A DNA stretch of 64,000 bases from a bacterium (GTDB lineage: Bacteria > SZUA-182 > DTGQ01). Positions 8,555 to 16,672 of the stretch are shown here, piece by piece. The stretch's first letter is position 1. Every line of letters begins with the position of its first letter. The notes beneath the pieces are model-generated. The model saw only the letters and a list, made by a program, of their open reading frames with translations, searched no databases and had not been told where the DNA came from. A program made the position numbers and the translations under genes. The stretch is from contig JAILZY010000005.1 of assembly GCA_023512255.1 (NCBI GenBank), forward strand, positions 18,306 through 82,305, in the 5' to 3' direction.

Positions 8555-8674
8555 ATGCCCTCGTTTGTTGACAGGATTAATATTTTGGATACTTATTATC
8601 GGCGTTCTCAAAACTTGTCGATTATGCTATCTAACTGTCACTGCAACCCCAAATATGATGATGCCTATCGATAA
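8555..8674 (+). CDS. Candidate small protein, 39 residues
   Basis: In the roughly 900-bp gap between rnhB and the ComEA-like gene, a 39-codon frame opens at ATG 8555 right after AAGGGAGG with 5-nt spacing, the best ribosome-binding site in the gap. It reads MPSFVDRINILDTYYRRSQN at the start, contains a CHC pair in the second half, and ends at TAA 8672-8674. A possible promoter lies upstream, and a hairpin (8701-8737) follows the stop. I do not recognise it. It could be a small regulatory or cysteine-containing peptide, or a chance frame. The remainder of 8086-8979 holds AT-rich sequence and no other convincing gene. Confidence 0.35.
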   Translation: MPSFVDRINILDTYYRRSQNLSIMLSNCHCNPKYDDAYR

Positions 8675-8700
8675 GAAAGAAAAATTCCCCCTCAAAGCAA

Positions 8701-8737
8701 GTAAGCAAGCCGCTAATTTTTTTGGGCATTTGCTTAC
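8701..8737 (+). terminator. Hairpin after the small-ORF candidate
   Basis: An 8-bp inverted repeat, GTAAGCAA (8701-8708) and TTGCTTAC (8730-8737), encloses a loop containing seven T. There is no T-run after the stem, so it is not a standard intrinsic terminator. Confidence 0.3.
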
Positions 8738-8979
8738 AATAGCAATCCCTTAAAAGAGTAAAAAAAGTAGCCGCAAGGGCCCAAAACTCAAGCCCCAATC
8801 CCACTCAGAGGAAGTAAGCTATTTCTTTGGAGAAATACGGGAAAATTTAATCAATAACCGAACTAAGTCTAATATAAGTTTAATATAAGGGAAAATATCA
8901 ATCTATGCACAAACCTAACAGAAACAGTATCGAGGCCGGTTTTTCACAATCGCTTTGCAAAAGTCAAGGAGGAATATTC

Positions 8980-9534
8980 ATGAAAAAGTCAAAAACTCTC
9001 TTATCCGCAGTCGGTTTTATCTCTATCTTGTATATTATTGTTGCTCTCGTCATTATAGTCCCTTCAGCCACATGGGCTAATCCTGAGGAACAAGGGGCAA
9101 CCCCGGCAGCCGAGGAGCAGGCAACACCTCCGGCTGAGCAGCCAGCAGCGCCAGCCGCCGCGCAGCCTGCGGCTTCTGAGGAAAAGATCAATATCAACAC
9201 CGCTGGTGAGCAAGAGCTACTGAAGCTCAAAAGAATTACCCCCGATCTAGCCAAGAGAATTATTGCCTACAGAGAGAAAAAAGGCCCCTTCAAGAAAGTT
9301 GAAGACATCCTCAAGGTAAAAGGACTTGGAAATAAGTTCTGGAAAGCGAATAAGAATCGGATGACTGTTGGAGAAGGAACTATAGAGGAAAAGAAACCTG
9401 AAGAAAAGAAGAAAGAGCCAGCAGCTCAACCATCTGAGCAGCCAAAGTCTGAATCTCAGGAACCAGCTACTCCACCAGCAAGTCAAGAGACTACTCCATC
9501 GGCAGAAGGAGAGGCTGCTCCACAGGGAGAGTAG
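8980..9534 (+). CDS. Exported ComEA-like helix-hairpin-helix protein
   Basis: The 184-residue protein has an N-terminal signal or anchor (1-33, MKKSKTLLSAVGFISILYII then a small-residue cleavage region TWANPEE). An Ala/Pro/Glu-rich linker precedes a ComEA-type helix-hairpin-helix domain (69-120) with INTAGEQELLKLKRI, KRIIAYREKKGPFKKVEDI and KVKGLG. A charged Lys/Glu/Pro-rich tail ends acidic. ComEA proteins bind incoming DNA in the periplasm during natural transformation; dprA at 15.6 kb fits, but no comEC is seen. ATG 8980 is chosen because AAGGAGG lies 6 nt upstream; a longer frame from 8905 lacks a ribosome site. The HhH identity is firm; the uptake role is inferred. Confidence 0.82.
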   Translation: MKKSKTLLSAVGFISILYIIVALVIIVPSATWANPEEQGATPAAEEQATPPAEQPAAPAAAQPAASEEKININTAGEQELLKLKRITPDLAKRIIAYREKKGPFKKVEDILKVKGLGNKFWKANKNRMTVGEGTIEEKKPEEKKKEPAAQPSEQPKSESQEPATPPASQETTPSAEGEAAPQGE

Positions 9535-9733
9535 CCTGCCCACCCAGCATAGGCAAAGTAAGGGTAGGAACCTGAAGGAAAGTGCGCCTCAAGATCTAAT
9601 TGAGGCAGTGATTCTAAGAAAAATTTCAATGCGAGGAGAAAAACCGGCCCTAACGCGTACCTGGCGCGGTAAATTCTCTATCCAGATTCTTGATTTTTTT
9701 CTGGCCGAGGACTTACCGCACCGGGTAGCTTAG

Positions 9734-9840
9734 TGGTTTTCTCGCTAAGTGCAAGAGCATATCTAATTACACAATCAATTAATTGCATGGGCGAACACAA
9801 GGGGGCTGCCCAAATTGTGCATTTGTTAGCGAAAAGACCG
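9734..9840. repeat. Palindromic miniature repeat family R1, copy b
   Basis: The ends are TGGTTTTCTCGCTAA and GTTAGCGAAAAGACCG. It is flanked by CTTAG at 9729-9733 and 9841-9845. It lies in the 480-bp gap between the ComEA-like gene and the U32 gene, which otherwise holds only an inverted repeat (GCGCGGTAA / TTACCGCACC) at about 9663-9722. Confidence 0.65.
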
Positions 9841-9845
9841 CTTAG

Positions 9846-9967
9846 TGGTTTTCTCGCTAATAAACTGCGCAAGCCGCGGGCGGCGGGCACAAGGTCTGCC
9901 CCTACTACAATTGAATAGCGTAATTTATCCGCTGCCCACTTGTGTTACGCACTTAGCGAAGGGACCA
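9846..9967. repeat. Palindromic miniature repeat family R1, copy c
   Basis: A second copy in tandem with copy b. The left end is TGGTTTTCTCGCTAA and the right end TTAGCGAAGGGACCA. CTTAG lies on both sides (9841-9845, shared with copy b, and 9968-9972). Its right half is nearly identical to copy d at 36.4 kb, sharing TTTATCCGCTGCCCACTTGT. Confidence 0.7.
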
Positions 9968-10016
9968 CTTAGTTTTTCCTTTACCTCATCATCGGATCTC
10001 GATATTATAGTAGTTG

Positions 10017-12455
10017 ATGATTACCAATAAAGCGGATATTCTCGCCCCTGGGGGAGATGAAGAGGCAGTGAGGGCTGCTATTTTAGCTGGGGCCGATGCG
10101 GTCTATCTTGGGCTTTCGAAGTTTAATGCCCGGATGAAAGCAGCTAATATTTCGGAAGAGTCTTTACCCAGCCTGGTGCATCTGGCACACTCCCGGGGAG
10201 TGAAGATCTACGTTACCCTCAATACCCTTATTACCACTGGCGAGGTTAAAGAATTTCTAGCCTTAGTCAGGGTTTGCCAAAAAGCTGGGGTAGATGCGCT
10301 GATTATTCAAGACCTTGGAGCGCTGTATCTTCTCCAAAAACTCTACCCTGAGCTTCGGACCCATGCCTCAACTCAAACGACCAGCCACAATAGCGGACAA
10401 ATAGAATTTCTTAAACGATTAGGGGTTCGGCAGGTCAATCTTTGCCGGGAGATGTCCCTGTCTGAAATCAGGGAGCTGACCGAAGTTGCCGATCGGATGG
10501 GAATCAAAACCGAGGTCTTTGTTCACGGAGCCTACTGCATCTCATTCTCCGGCCAGTGTCTGATGAGTTCTTTCATTGGCGGCCAGTCTGCCAACCGTGG
10601 GTTGTGCGCTCAGCCCTGTCGCCGGCTCTATTATCTGCGGCCGGGGAAGAGGGATGGAGCCTATCGCCTCAGTCTCAAGGACAACAGTGCTTTCAAAAAA
10701 GCCGCTTCTCTCCTTGAAGCCGGGGTCAAGAGTTTCAAAATTGAAGGTCGTCTCAAAAACTTTTTCTATGTCTACCAAACTGTCCGCGCCTGGCGAGAGC
10801 AGATGGATAGAATCTTGGCCGGCTTGGCTCCAAATGAGGATGATCCAAGGCTGCATGAGGTCTTCAACCGAGGATTTAGCGCGGGATATCTTGAGAGCAG
10901 AATTGGCCGAAAGATGTTTGTTACCTCCCCCTTGGATCAATCCTTGCCCTTAGTCGGGGAGGTCAAAGGGTATCTGGCTGATCGGAGACTCCTTGAGCTG
11001 ACAGAATCGGCTGAGCTGCCAAGGGGGGCCAGGATCAATATTTATAGCCCGGATAATCGGTTTATCTGCACAGCCGTGGTTGAAAATAAGCAGACAGCGA
11101 ATGCCTTCAAGATCCTTCCTGAGCATCGGATGCGGGACAAAATAGTGAAGGGGCATCTGGTCTGCCTCCTGAGGGATAGTGAAAAAATAGCCAATCTTCA
11201 GGCAGAGTTGAGACAAATGAAGGAGTGTGAGCGGCTTCCCTTGTGGGTTAAGCTTGAAGGAAGAGAGGGGCAGCGCTTGAGGGCCAGCTTCAGCAGCGGG
11301 CAAAAGATTGTCTTGGCTGAAAGCTCCATCCTCCTTCAAAAAGCAGCCAAAAATCCCTTGACTCAAGAGGCCGCTTTTTCGGCTTTCAGCAGGCTAGGAG
11401 GCACAGCCTTTGAGTTGAAGGGTGTAGATTGCTCATCTTTGGCCGATAGCCTCTTTCTGCCAGTCAGTGAGCTGAACGCCTTGCGGCGAAAGGCAATCAG
11501 TCAATTGGAGAAAGAGCTTTGGCCAGATTCAGGGGAAAAACTTCCGCCTCCACTACCTCCCGGCGGGGCAGAGTCAGTGAAAACCAGGCTAGTGATCCTG
11601 GTTTCAGAACCTGATGAGGCGGCCATCTTTTCATCTCTTCTGACTTCTCCTGTGCTACTGGAAATAAATAGCGCTGAGGATTTTCAGAAGGCGGCTCCCT
11701 ATCTTGCCAACCATCAGAATATTCTTCCCTTTTTCTCGGCTATCCTTTTTGAAAGGGAGTTTCAAAGACTGGCCAAGATACTCGATGCAGCCATCTGCTC
11801 CAAGGTCGTGGTCAACAATAGTGGCCTTGGCCTTTTGGCTACCGAAAAAGGAATCAGATGGGTTGCTGGCCCCGCTCTTAACTGCACCAACCCCTATACG
11901 GCCAGGGCACTGCGGGAGAAGGGTGGAGCTGAAGGCGTCTTTCTTTCCCCTGAATTGAACCTCGAGCAGCTCAAAGAAGCTAGCAGAGTCGGCTTTGATC
12001 TTGAAACCTGGCTCACCATCCTAGGCCCTATCCTACTTATGACCACCAGGCAATGCCTGCTTAGGGACACAGCAGCCTGTGGTAAGGAAGTGTGCGATGA
12101 GCACTGCCTCGGCTCCTGTCATCAATATGCAGTCTGGTATGATGAGCGGAATATGCCCTTTTATGTCTACAAACGGCCAGGAACCTATACCCAGATTTTC
12201 AATAACGCTATTTTGCTCGCTCCTGAGGCTATTTTGCACCAATTGAGAGGCCGAATATCCTATTTTGTTCTCGATATGCGAAATTTCCCATTCTACCATC
12301 TGAGCAGAGAGGAAAAGAGGATGATCCTGGATTATCTGACTGCTATTTTGGACAAAGGGACTAGTAAGAATAGCCAGGGGCAGGATCAGCACTGGCAAGC
12401 AGTGAAAAGGATTTTATCCCCAACGACAAGCGGACACCTCAAAAGGGGGCTTTGA
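10017..12455 (+). CDS. Peptidase U32 family protein (RlhA/YdcP-like)
   Basis: U32-family proteins include rRNA and tRNA hydroxylation enzymes and collagenase-like proteins. The 812-residue product starts with the U32 TIM-barrel-like region (about 5-300): ILAPGGDEEAVRAAILAGAD, AVYLGL, VYVTLNT-like KIYVTLNT and the diagnostic VFVHGAYCISFSGQCLMSS. Conserved cysteines follow in NRGLCAQPCRR. The second half continues with beta-rich segments and a distal cysteine cluster (CGKEVCDEHCLGSCH). The long form with this extension resembles RlhA, which hydroxylates 23S rRNA C2501 in E. coli, so that role is possible here. ATG 10017 is used, and an in-frame TTG immediately precedes it. It stands alone. Confidence 0.8.
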   Translation: MITNKADILAPGGDEEAVRAAILAGADAVYLGLSKFNARMKAANISEESLPSLVHLAHSRGVKIYVTLNTLITTGEVKEFLALVRVCQKAGVDALIIQDLGALYLLQKLYPELRTHASTQTTSHNSGQIEFLKRLGVRQVNLCREMSLSEIRELTEVADRMGIKTEVFVHGAYCISFSGQCLMSSFIGGQSANRGLCAQPCRRLYYLRPGKRDGAYRLSLKDNSAFKKAASLLEAGVKSFKIEGRLKNFFYVYQTVRAWREQMDRILAGLAPNEDDPRLHEVFNRGFSAGYLESRIGRKMFVTSPLDQSLPLVGEVKGYLADRRLLELTESAELPRGARINIYSPDNRFICTAVVENKQTANAFKILPEHRMRDKIVKGHLVCLLRDSEKIANLQAELRQMKECERLPLWVKLEGREGQRLRASFSSGQKIVLAESSILLQKAAKNPLTQEAAFSAFSRLGGTAFELKGVDCSSLADSLFLPVSELNALRRKAISQLEKELWPDSGEKLPPPLPPGGAESVKTRLVILVSEPDEAAIFSSLLTSPVLLEINSAEDFQKAAPYLANHQNILPFFSAILFEREFQRLAKILDAAICSKVVVNNSGLGLLATEKGIRWVAGPALNCTNPYTARALREKGGAEGVFLSPELNLEQLKEASRVGFDLETWLTILGPILLMTTRQCLLRDTAACGKEVCDEHCLGSCHQYAVWYDERNMPFYVYKRPGTYTQIFNNAILLAPEAILHQLRGRISYFVLDMRNFPFYHLSREEKRMILDYLTAILDKGTSKNSQGQDQHWQAVKRILSPTTSGHLKRGL

Positions 12456-12506
12456 TTCCCTTGCTAAGCCTTTTATCACAAGGCCTTTGTGGTTTTCTTA
12501 CTAGCA

Positions 12507-12646
12507 GACACATTTTATCTTTCGATTTTGTATATGCCCTCTTAAGTGCAGGCATTTAATGTCATTCCCCACATAGGCGGAAATCCAGAGGGTTGCTGCA
12601 ACCATACCTGGATTACCACCTTCGCGGAAATGACGATAAATGTGTC
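12507..12646. repeat. Fold-back repeat with GACACATTTTATC / GATAAATGTGTC ends
   Basis: The 140-bp region is an imperfect palindrome. Outer arms are GACACATTTTATC and GATAAATGTGTC. Inner arms are TCATTCCCCACATAGGCGG and CCACCTTCGCGGAAATGACG, around AAATCCAG / CTGGATT. The core resembles widespread bacterial extragenic repeats whose translation gives REGGNPG-like peptides; the minus-strand frame here does give that. It is the first element of the 12.5-13.05 kb repeat island. Confidence 0.6.
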
Positions 12647-12672
12647 GGTAGTGAAATAATAGTTTATAATAT

Positions 12673-12916
12673 CTATGCTTTTGCACTTTTTTCCGAACCT
12701 TTGATTTTACTGGATTTGCTCTTATATATCAGACACCATAAACCTTTATCAGAACAACCATAAACCCTCGAAACAACCATAAACCCTCAAAGGGGCTTAG
12801 CTCTTATTAGGGTTATGGCTCTCAATGGTAGCTAATAAATAAGAGCGACTGGATTTGCTATTATGAGGTAATTTTTAAAGATTTCAAGGCGTTAAGAAAT
12901 TTCTGCAAAAGTGTAG
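12673..12916. repeat. Miniature repeat family R3, copy a, interrupted by an R2 element
   Basis: Outer ends are CTATGCTTTTGCA (12673) and TGCAAAAGTGTAG (to 12916), an imperfect inverted pair. Removing the insertion and one target copy (12718-12859) leaves about 102 bp that aligns along its whole length with R3 copy b at 12938-13042, including TTGATTTTA and TTCAAGGC. Confidence 0.7.
12718..12847. mobile_element. MITE-like element R2, copy a, inserted in R3
   Basis: A non-coding 130-bp element with inverted ends GCTCTTATATA and AATAAGAGCG. It sits between two copies of ACTGGATTTGCT (12709-12720 and 12848-12859); the last three bases may belong to the element end, so the target duplication is 9-12 bp. 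Inside are two copies of AACAACCATAAACCCTC. An inverted copy lies at 37345-37464 and a short derivative at 60119-60165. No transposase is encoded. Confidence 0.8.
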
Positions 12917-12937
12917 TAATATAATAATCATATAATA

Positions 12938-13042
12938 CTATACTTTTGCACTTTTTCTCTTACCCCTTGATTTTAGTGGGTTTGGTATGAAAGATAATTT
13001 TCAAGAAGTTCAAGGCATGGGGAGAGTTCTGCAAAAGTGTAG
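12938..13042. repeat. Miniature repeat family R3, copy b
   Basis: A 105-bp intact copy with ends CTATACTTTTGCA and TGCAAAAGTGTAG and internal arms CCCTTGA / TTCAAGG. Both sides are TA-rich with repeated AATATAATCAT-type sequence, a possible target preference. It lies 70 bp beyond the 3' end of topA. No gene is visible between 12456 and 13114. Confidence 0.7.
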
Positions 13043-13114
13043 ATAATATAATCATGTCGAGTAATATAATCATATCCAGAGCTTATTGTAAGGTCAAGCT
13101 TACTGCATCCTGCC

Positions 13115-15532
13115 CTAATCCTCATTTTTCTCGGCATAATCGCACTCCTTATTGGGGCAGATTAATTTGTTCCGGTTTTTAACCAGAAATGGATACCCGC
13201 ACTTTGGACATTTTTCGGCTATCGGCTTATGCCAGGTCGAAAAGTTGCAGGTAGGGTAGCGGCTACAGCTATAGAAGAGCTTTCCTCGTTTAGTTCTTTT
13301 CTCGGTCAGGTATCCACCGCAGCCTGGCTCAGGGCACAAGACGCCGATGCTAATCGGTTTGATGAATTTGCATTTCGGATATTCAACGCAGGATAAAAAC
13401 CGGCCATAGGGACCGACCTTAATTTGCATGGCCGAGCCACATTTTTCGCATTTTTCGTCTTGGGCGAGTTCGGCTTCTTTCTGATCTGAGGTTTTTACCG
13501 AGACAGTGTTTTTACACTTAGGATAGGCTGAGCAGGCTAGAAAATCACCATAGCGGCTATGTTTCAAAACCATAGGGCTGCCGCACTTATCACAGAGCTG
13601 CTTCTGATGTTCATTTTCTCTGATCAAGATTTCATCATTTTCACCCCTGGTAAACTCCTTGGCATTTTTACACTGCGGATAGCCAGTGCAGGAGAGAAAT
13701 TCGCCATTTCGTCCCCACTTGATAGCCATTGGTTTTCCGCACTTTTCGCAAAGTTTGTCGGTCAGGATTCCCTCTCGCTTTACATCCCGCATACTGGTTT
13801 CCGCTTTTTGGACATCTTGGGTGAATGAATCGTAGAAGAAGCGCAGATCCTTGACCCAATCGCGCTTGCCTTCTTCGATCTCATCAAGTCGGCTCTCCAT
13901 CTGAGCGGTGAATTCCACATCCAGGATTTTCGGGAAATTATCAACCAAAAGGTCATTGACCAGCATACCTAATTCCGTAGGGACAAACCTTCCCCGACTG
14001 TCTCTGTTCACATATTCCCGATTGACAATGGTGCTTAAGATAGTGGCATAGGTACTTGGCCGGCCAATTCCCTTCTCTTCCAGTTCCTTAACCAAGGTGG
14101 CATCGGAAAATCGGGACGGAGGCTGGGTAAAGTGCTGTTTCGGCTCTAATTTGCTCAGTGAAACTATCTCTCCCTCTGACAAAGAAGGGAGCTCCTTTTG
14201 TCTGTCTGGTGAAGCAGGGTCAATTTCCTCCTGGGTCTGGGAAGAGCTCTCCTCATCCTGCCCCTCCTGATAGAGCTGCATGAATCCCTTAAAGAGGATA
14301 ATTGATCCGGTGGCCCGGAAAAGATAGCGTCCAGCCTCTAAGTCGATAGTAGTCATATCCATCAGAGCATCTTCCATCTGACAGGCTACAAAGCGGTTCC
14401 AAATGAGCTGATATAGGAGGAATTCCTCTGGCTTCAGATAGGGTTTTATTTTTTCCGGCTCCCGAAAGGTAGAGGTAGGACGTATGGCCTCATGGGCATC
14501 CTGGGCATTATTTTTATTCTTATAAACCCTAGGCCGGGATGGGAGGTACTCCTTGCCAAAGCGGGATGCAATATAAGATCGCACCTCTTGAAGAGATTCC
14601 TCAGCAATGCGGGTTGAGTCCGTCCGCATATAGGTAATTAGACCAGTGCTTCCCTCCTCTCCAAGCTCAATTCCCTCATAGAGCCTTTGAGCAACTGACA
14701 TAGTCTTTTTAGCTGAAAAATGAAGCTTGCGGAAAGCCTCCTGCTGCAATTTGCTGGTAGTAAAAGGAGCAACTGGTTGTTTCTTTTTCTTTTTCCGCTC
14801 AACCTTTATGACCTGAAAATTTTGAGCCTGAAGCTCCTCTACTATTTTCTGAGCCTGAGCCTCAGTCTCAATTTCGGCCTTCTGGCCGTCGATTTTCAAT
14901 AACCTGGCACTAAAGGGTGGGGGGAGACTTCCCTCTAGATAGGCGGTGATTGTCCAATATTCCTTGGAGATGAAATTTTTGATTTCACGCTCCCGCTCGC
15001 AAATTAGCCTTACCGCTACCGACTGCACCCTTCCCGCGCTCAATCCCCACCGTACTTTGCGCCATAGGATAGGGCTGATCTTATATCCTACCAGCCGATC
15101 CAGAATCCGCCTGGCCTGCTGGGCGTTTACCTTGTCCTCATTGATACTGCCAGGGCTGGCTAAGGCCTGAAGAACCGCTTTTTTGGTGATTTCATTAAAC
15201 AGGACCCGATAAATCTGAAAATTCCCGTTCTCTTCCTTCAAGACATTGGCGATATGCCAGCTAATCGCCTCCCCTTCCCGATCAGGGTCTGGCGCCAGAT
15301 AAACGACCTTCACCTTTTGGGCGGCTTTTTTAATCTCTGCCAGAATCTTCTCTTTGCCTTCGATGGTGATATACTCAGGGGTAAATTCATGGTTAATATC
15401 CACCCCTAGGCGATTGGAAGGCAGGTCCTTGACATGCCCCACTGAGGCTTTAACTAAGTACTGTGGTCCTAAAAATTTGGTAATGGTTTTTACCTTGGTG
15501 GGAGACTCTACAATGATAAGAGCATCAGCCAT
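13115..15532 (-). CDS. topA: DNA topoisomerase I
   Basis: Type IA topoisomerase that relaxes negative supercoils. The 805-residue protein starts with the Toprim domain (ALIIVESPTKVKTI, LAPDPDREGEAISWH). The active-site tyrosine is in STGLITYMRTDSTRIAEE. After the core, the C-terminus carries four Cys4 zinc ribbons (CEKCGKPM, CDKCGSPM, CEKCGSAM, CPEPGCGG) and a fifth CPKCG...CPNKECDY unit, more than the three of E. coli TopA. I start at ATG 15532, with GGAG 8 nt upstream; an ATG five codons earlier overlaps that site. dprA precedes it by 18 bp, a common arrangement, so the two are probably co-transcribed. Confidence 0.97.
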   Translation of the reverse strand: MADALIIVESPTKVKTITKFLGPQYLVKASVGHVKDLPSNRLGVDINHEFTPEYITIEGKEKILAEIKKAAQKVKVVYLAPDPDREGEAISWHIANVLKEENGNFQIYRVLFNEITKKAVLQALASPGSINEDKVNAQQARRILDRLVGYKISPILWRKVRWGLSAGRVQSVAVRLICEREREIKNFISKEYWTITAYLEGSLPPPFSARLLKIDGQKAEIETEAQAQKIVEELQAQNFQVIKVERKKKKKQPVAPFTTSKLQQEAFRKLHFSAKKTMSVAQRLYEGIELGEEGSTGLITYMRTDSTRIAEESLQEVRSYIASRFGKEYLPSRPRVYKNKNNAQDAHEAIRPTSTFREPEKIKPYLKPEEFLLYQLIWNRFVACQMEDALMDMTTIDLEAGRYLFRATGSIILFKGFMQLYQEGQDEESSSQTQEEIDPASPDRQKELPSLSEGEIVSLSKLEPKQHFTQPPSRFSDATLVKELEEKGIGRPSTYATILSTIVNREYVNRDSRGRFVPTELGMLVNDLLVDNFPKILDVEFTAQMESRLDEIEEGKRDWVKDLRFFYDSFTQDVQKAETSMRDVKREGILTDKLCEKCGKPMAIKWGRNGEFLSCTGYPQCKNAKEFTRGENDEILIRENEHQKQLCDKCGSPMVLKHSRYGDFLACSAYPKCKNTVSVKTSDQKEAELAQDEKCEKCGSAMQIKVGPYGRFLSCVEYPKCKFIKPISIGVLCPEPGCGGYLTEKRTKRGKLFYSCSRYPTCNFSTWHKPIAEKCPKCGYPFLVKNRNKLICPNKECDYAEKNED

Positions 15533-15550
15533 TTTTTCTTCTCCCATATC

Positions 15551-16648
15551 TTATATCCTTATAAACAGCTTTCCCGGAAGCTGTTTTATAATCCCTTTCA
15601 TTTCTAATGTCAATAAAATAGTATGAATATCCTGTGGGCAAAGCCCGCTCTTTAGGATTATAACATCAATAGGTACAGGATCATAGGAGAGAAGAGCATA
15701 AATTTTGCCCTCTTCCCGCGTCAGTTTTATGTTAGAAGAGGGAGACTGACTGCCGGCTGTCCCGCTAGAGTGCTCGCCGGCGCTGATCCCAAGCTCCTCT
15801 AAGATATCTTCGACTCCCTCGACCAGTCGCGCCCCTTGTTTAATAAGCTGATTGGTGCCGCGGCTTGTGGGAGAGTAGATATTGCCAGGGATGGCCAAAA
15901 CCTCTCTCCCCTGCTCTAGAGCACAATTAGCCGTAATTAGTGCCCCACTTTTTTCTCCAGCTTCAATGATAAGCACACCGGCAGAGATTCCACTAATAAT
16001 ACGATTTCGGATCGGAAAGTTCATCTTGTGGGGCTCGGTACCGAAAGGAAACTCGGACAGCACAGCCCCCTGGTTAGCAATCTGTTCCATCAGGTTTTTA
16101 TTCTCTGGCGGGTAAGCTACATCAAGGCCGCATCCCAGAACGGCTATGGTCTCCCCTGCGCTGGCTAGGGCGCTGCGGTGGGCAATGGTGTCAATGCCGC
16201 GGGCTAGCCCGCTGACGATTAGAAATCCACAGGCCACAAGATCTCGCGAGATTCGTTCCGTAACCAGTTGTCCATAGTGGGTAGCTCTTCGGGAGCCGAC
16301 AATAGCCAGGCTCCTGCTCATATCCTGGGGGAGACTCCCTTTGACATACAAGGCCAGTGGAGGATCATAAATCTCTCGTAAAAGTTGGGGAAATGCAGTA
16401 TCCAGAAGGGTAATAATGGCTGCTTTGGCAAGGTGCGCTTTTTTCTCTTCTTGCCGCACAATCGCCTCAGCATCGGCAAATTGCAGATTTTGAATAAAAA
16501 GCGGACGACATTCAGACCATGAGGCAGCCTTGGCTTTGGCCCGAAAAATTTCCTCTGCTGAGCCAAGTTCATTGATTAGCCGTAATTTTTGCCCAGCCCC
16601 CATGCCGGAAACCGCATTGAGTGCGATCCAAAATTCTCTCTCCTCCAC
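15551..16648 (-). CDS. dprA: DNA processing protein DprA
   Basis: DprA loads RecA onto incoming single-stranded DNA during transformation. The 365 residues show an N-terminal helical region, the extended Rossmann fold (about 110-285) with IVGSRRATHYG, GLARGIDTIAH and LGCGLDVAYPPEN, FPIRNRIISG and GALITANCALEQGREV, and a C-terminal winged-helix domain (about 300-365). Length matches the long form of the family. It sits directly upstream of topA. With the ComEA-like protein at 9 kb it hints at natural competence, although no uptake channel gene is in the window. Confidence 0.95.
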   Translation of the reverse strand: MEEREFWIALNAVSGMGAGQKLRLINELGSAEEIFRAKAKAASWSECRPLFIQNLQFADAEAIVRQEEKKAHLAKAAIITLLDTAFPQLLREIYDPPLALYVKGSLPQDMSRSLAIVGSRRATHYGQLVTERISRDLVACGFLIVSGLARGIDTIAHRSALASAGETIAVLGCGLDVAYPPENKNLMEQIANQGAVLSEFPFGTEPHKMNFPIRNRIISGISAGVLIIEAGEKSGALITANCALEQGREVLAIPGNIYSPTSRGTNQLIKQGARLVEGVEDILEELGISAGEHSSGTAGSQSPSSNIKLTREEGKIYALLSYDPVPIDVIILKSGLCPQDIHTILLTLEMKGIIKQLPGKLFIRI

Positions 16649-16672
16649 CAGGATTTCTCCGCACCTTAAAAG

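Noticed and set aside
9733-9918. Plus-strand frame of 61 codons in the gap before the U32 gene
   Set aside because: It consists of R1 repeat sequence and restarts at each copy; no ribosome site.
10542-10940. 132-codon minus-strand frame inside the U32 gene
   Set aside because: It is a shadow of the strongly supported U32 reading frame, with no ribosome site and no recognisable domain.
12501-12686. Minus-strand frame of 61 codons containing REGGNPG
   Set aside because: It lies across a fold-back repeat and into R3; the REGGNPG peptide is the usual spurious translation of such extragenic repeats.
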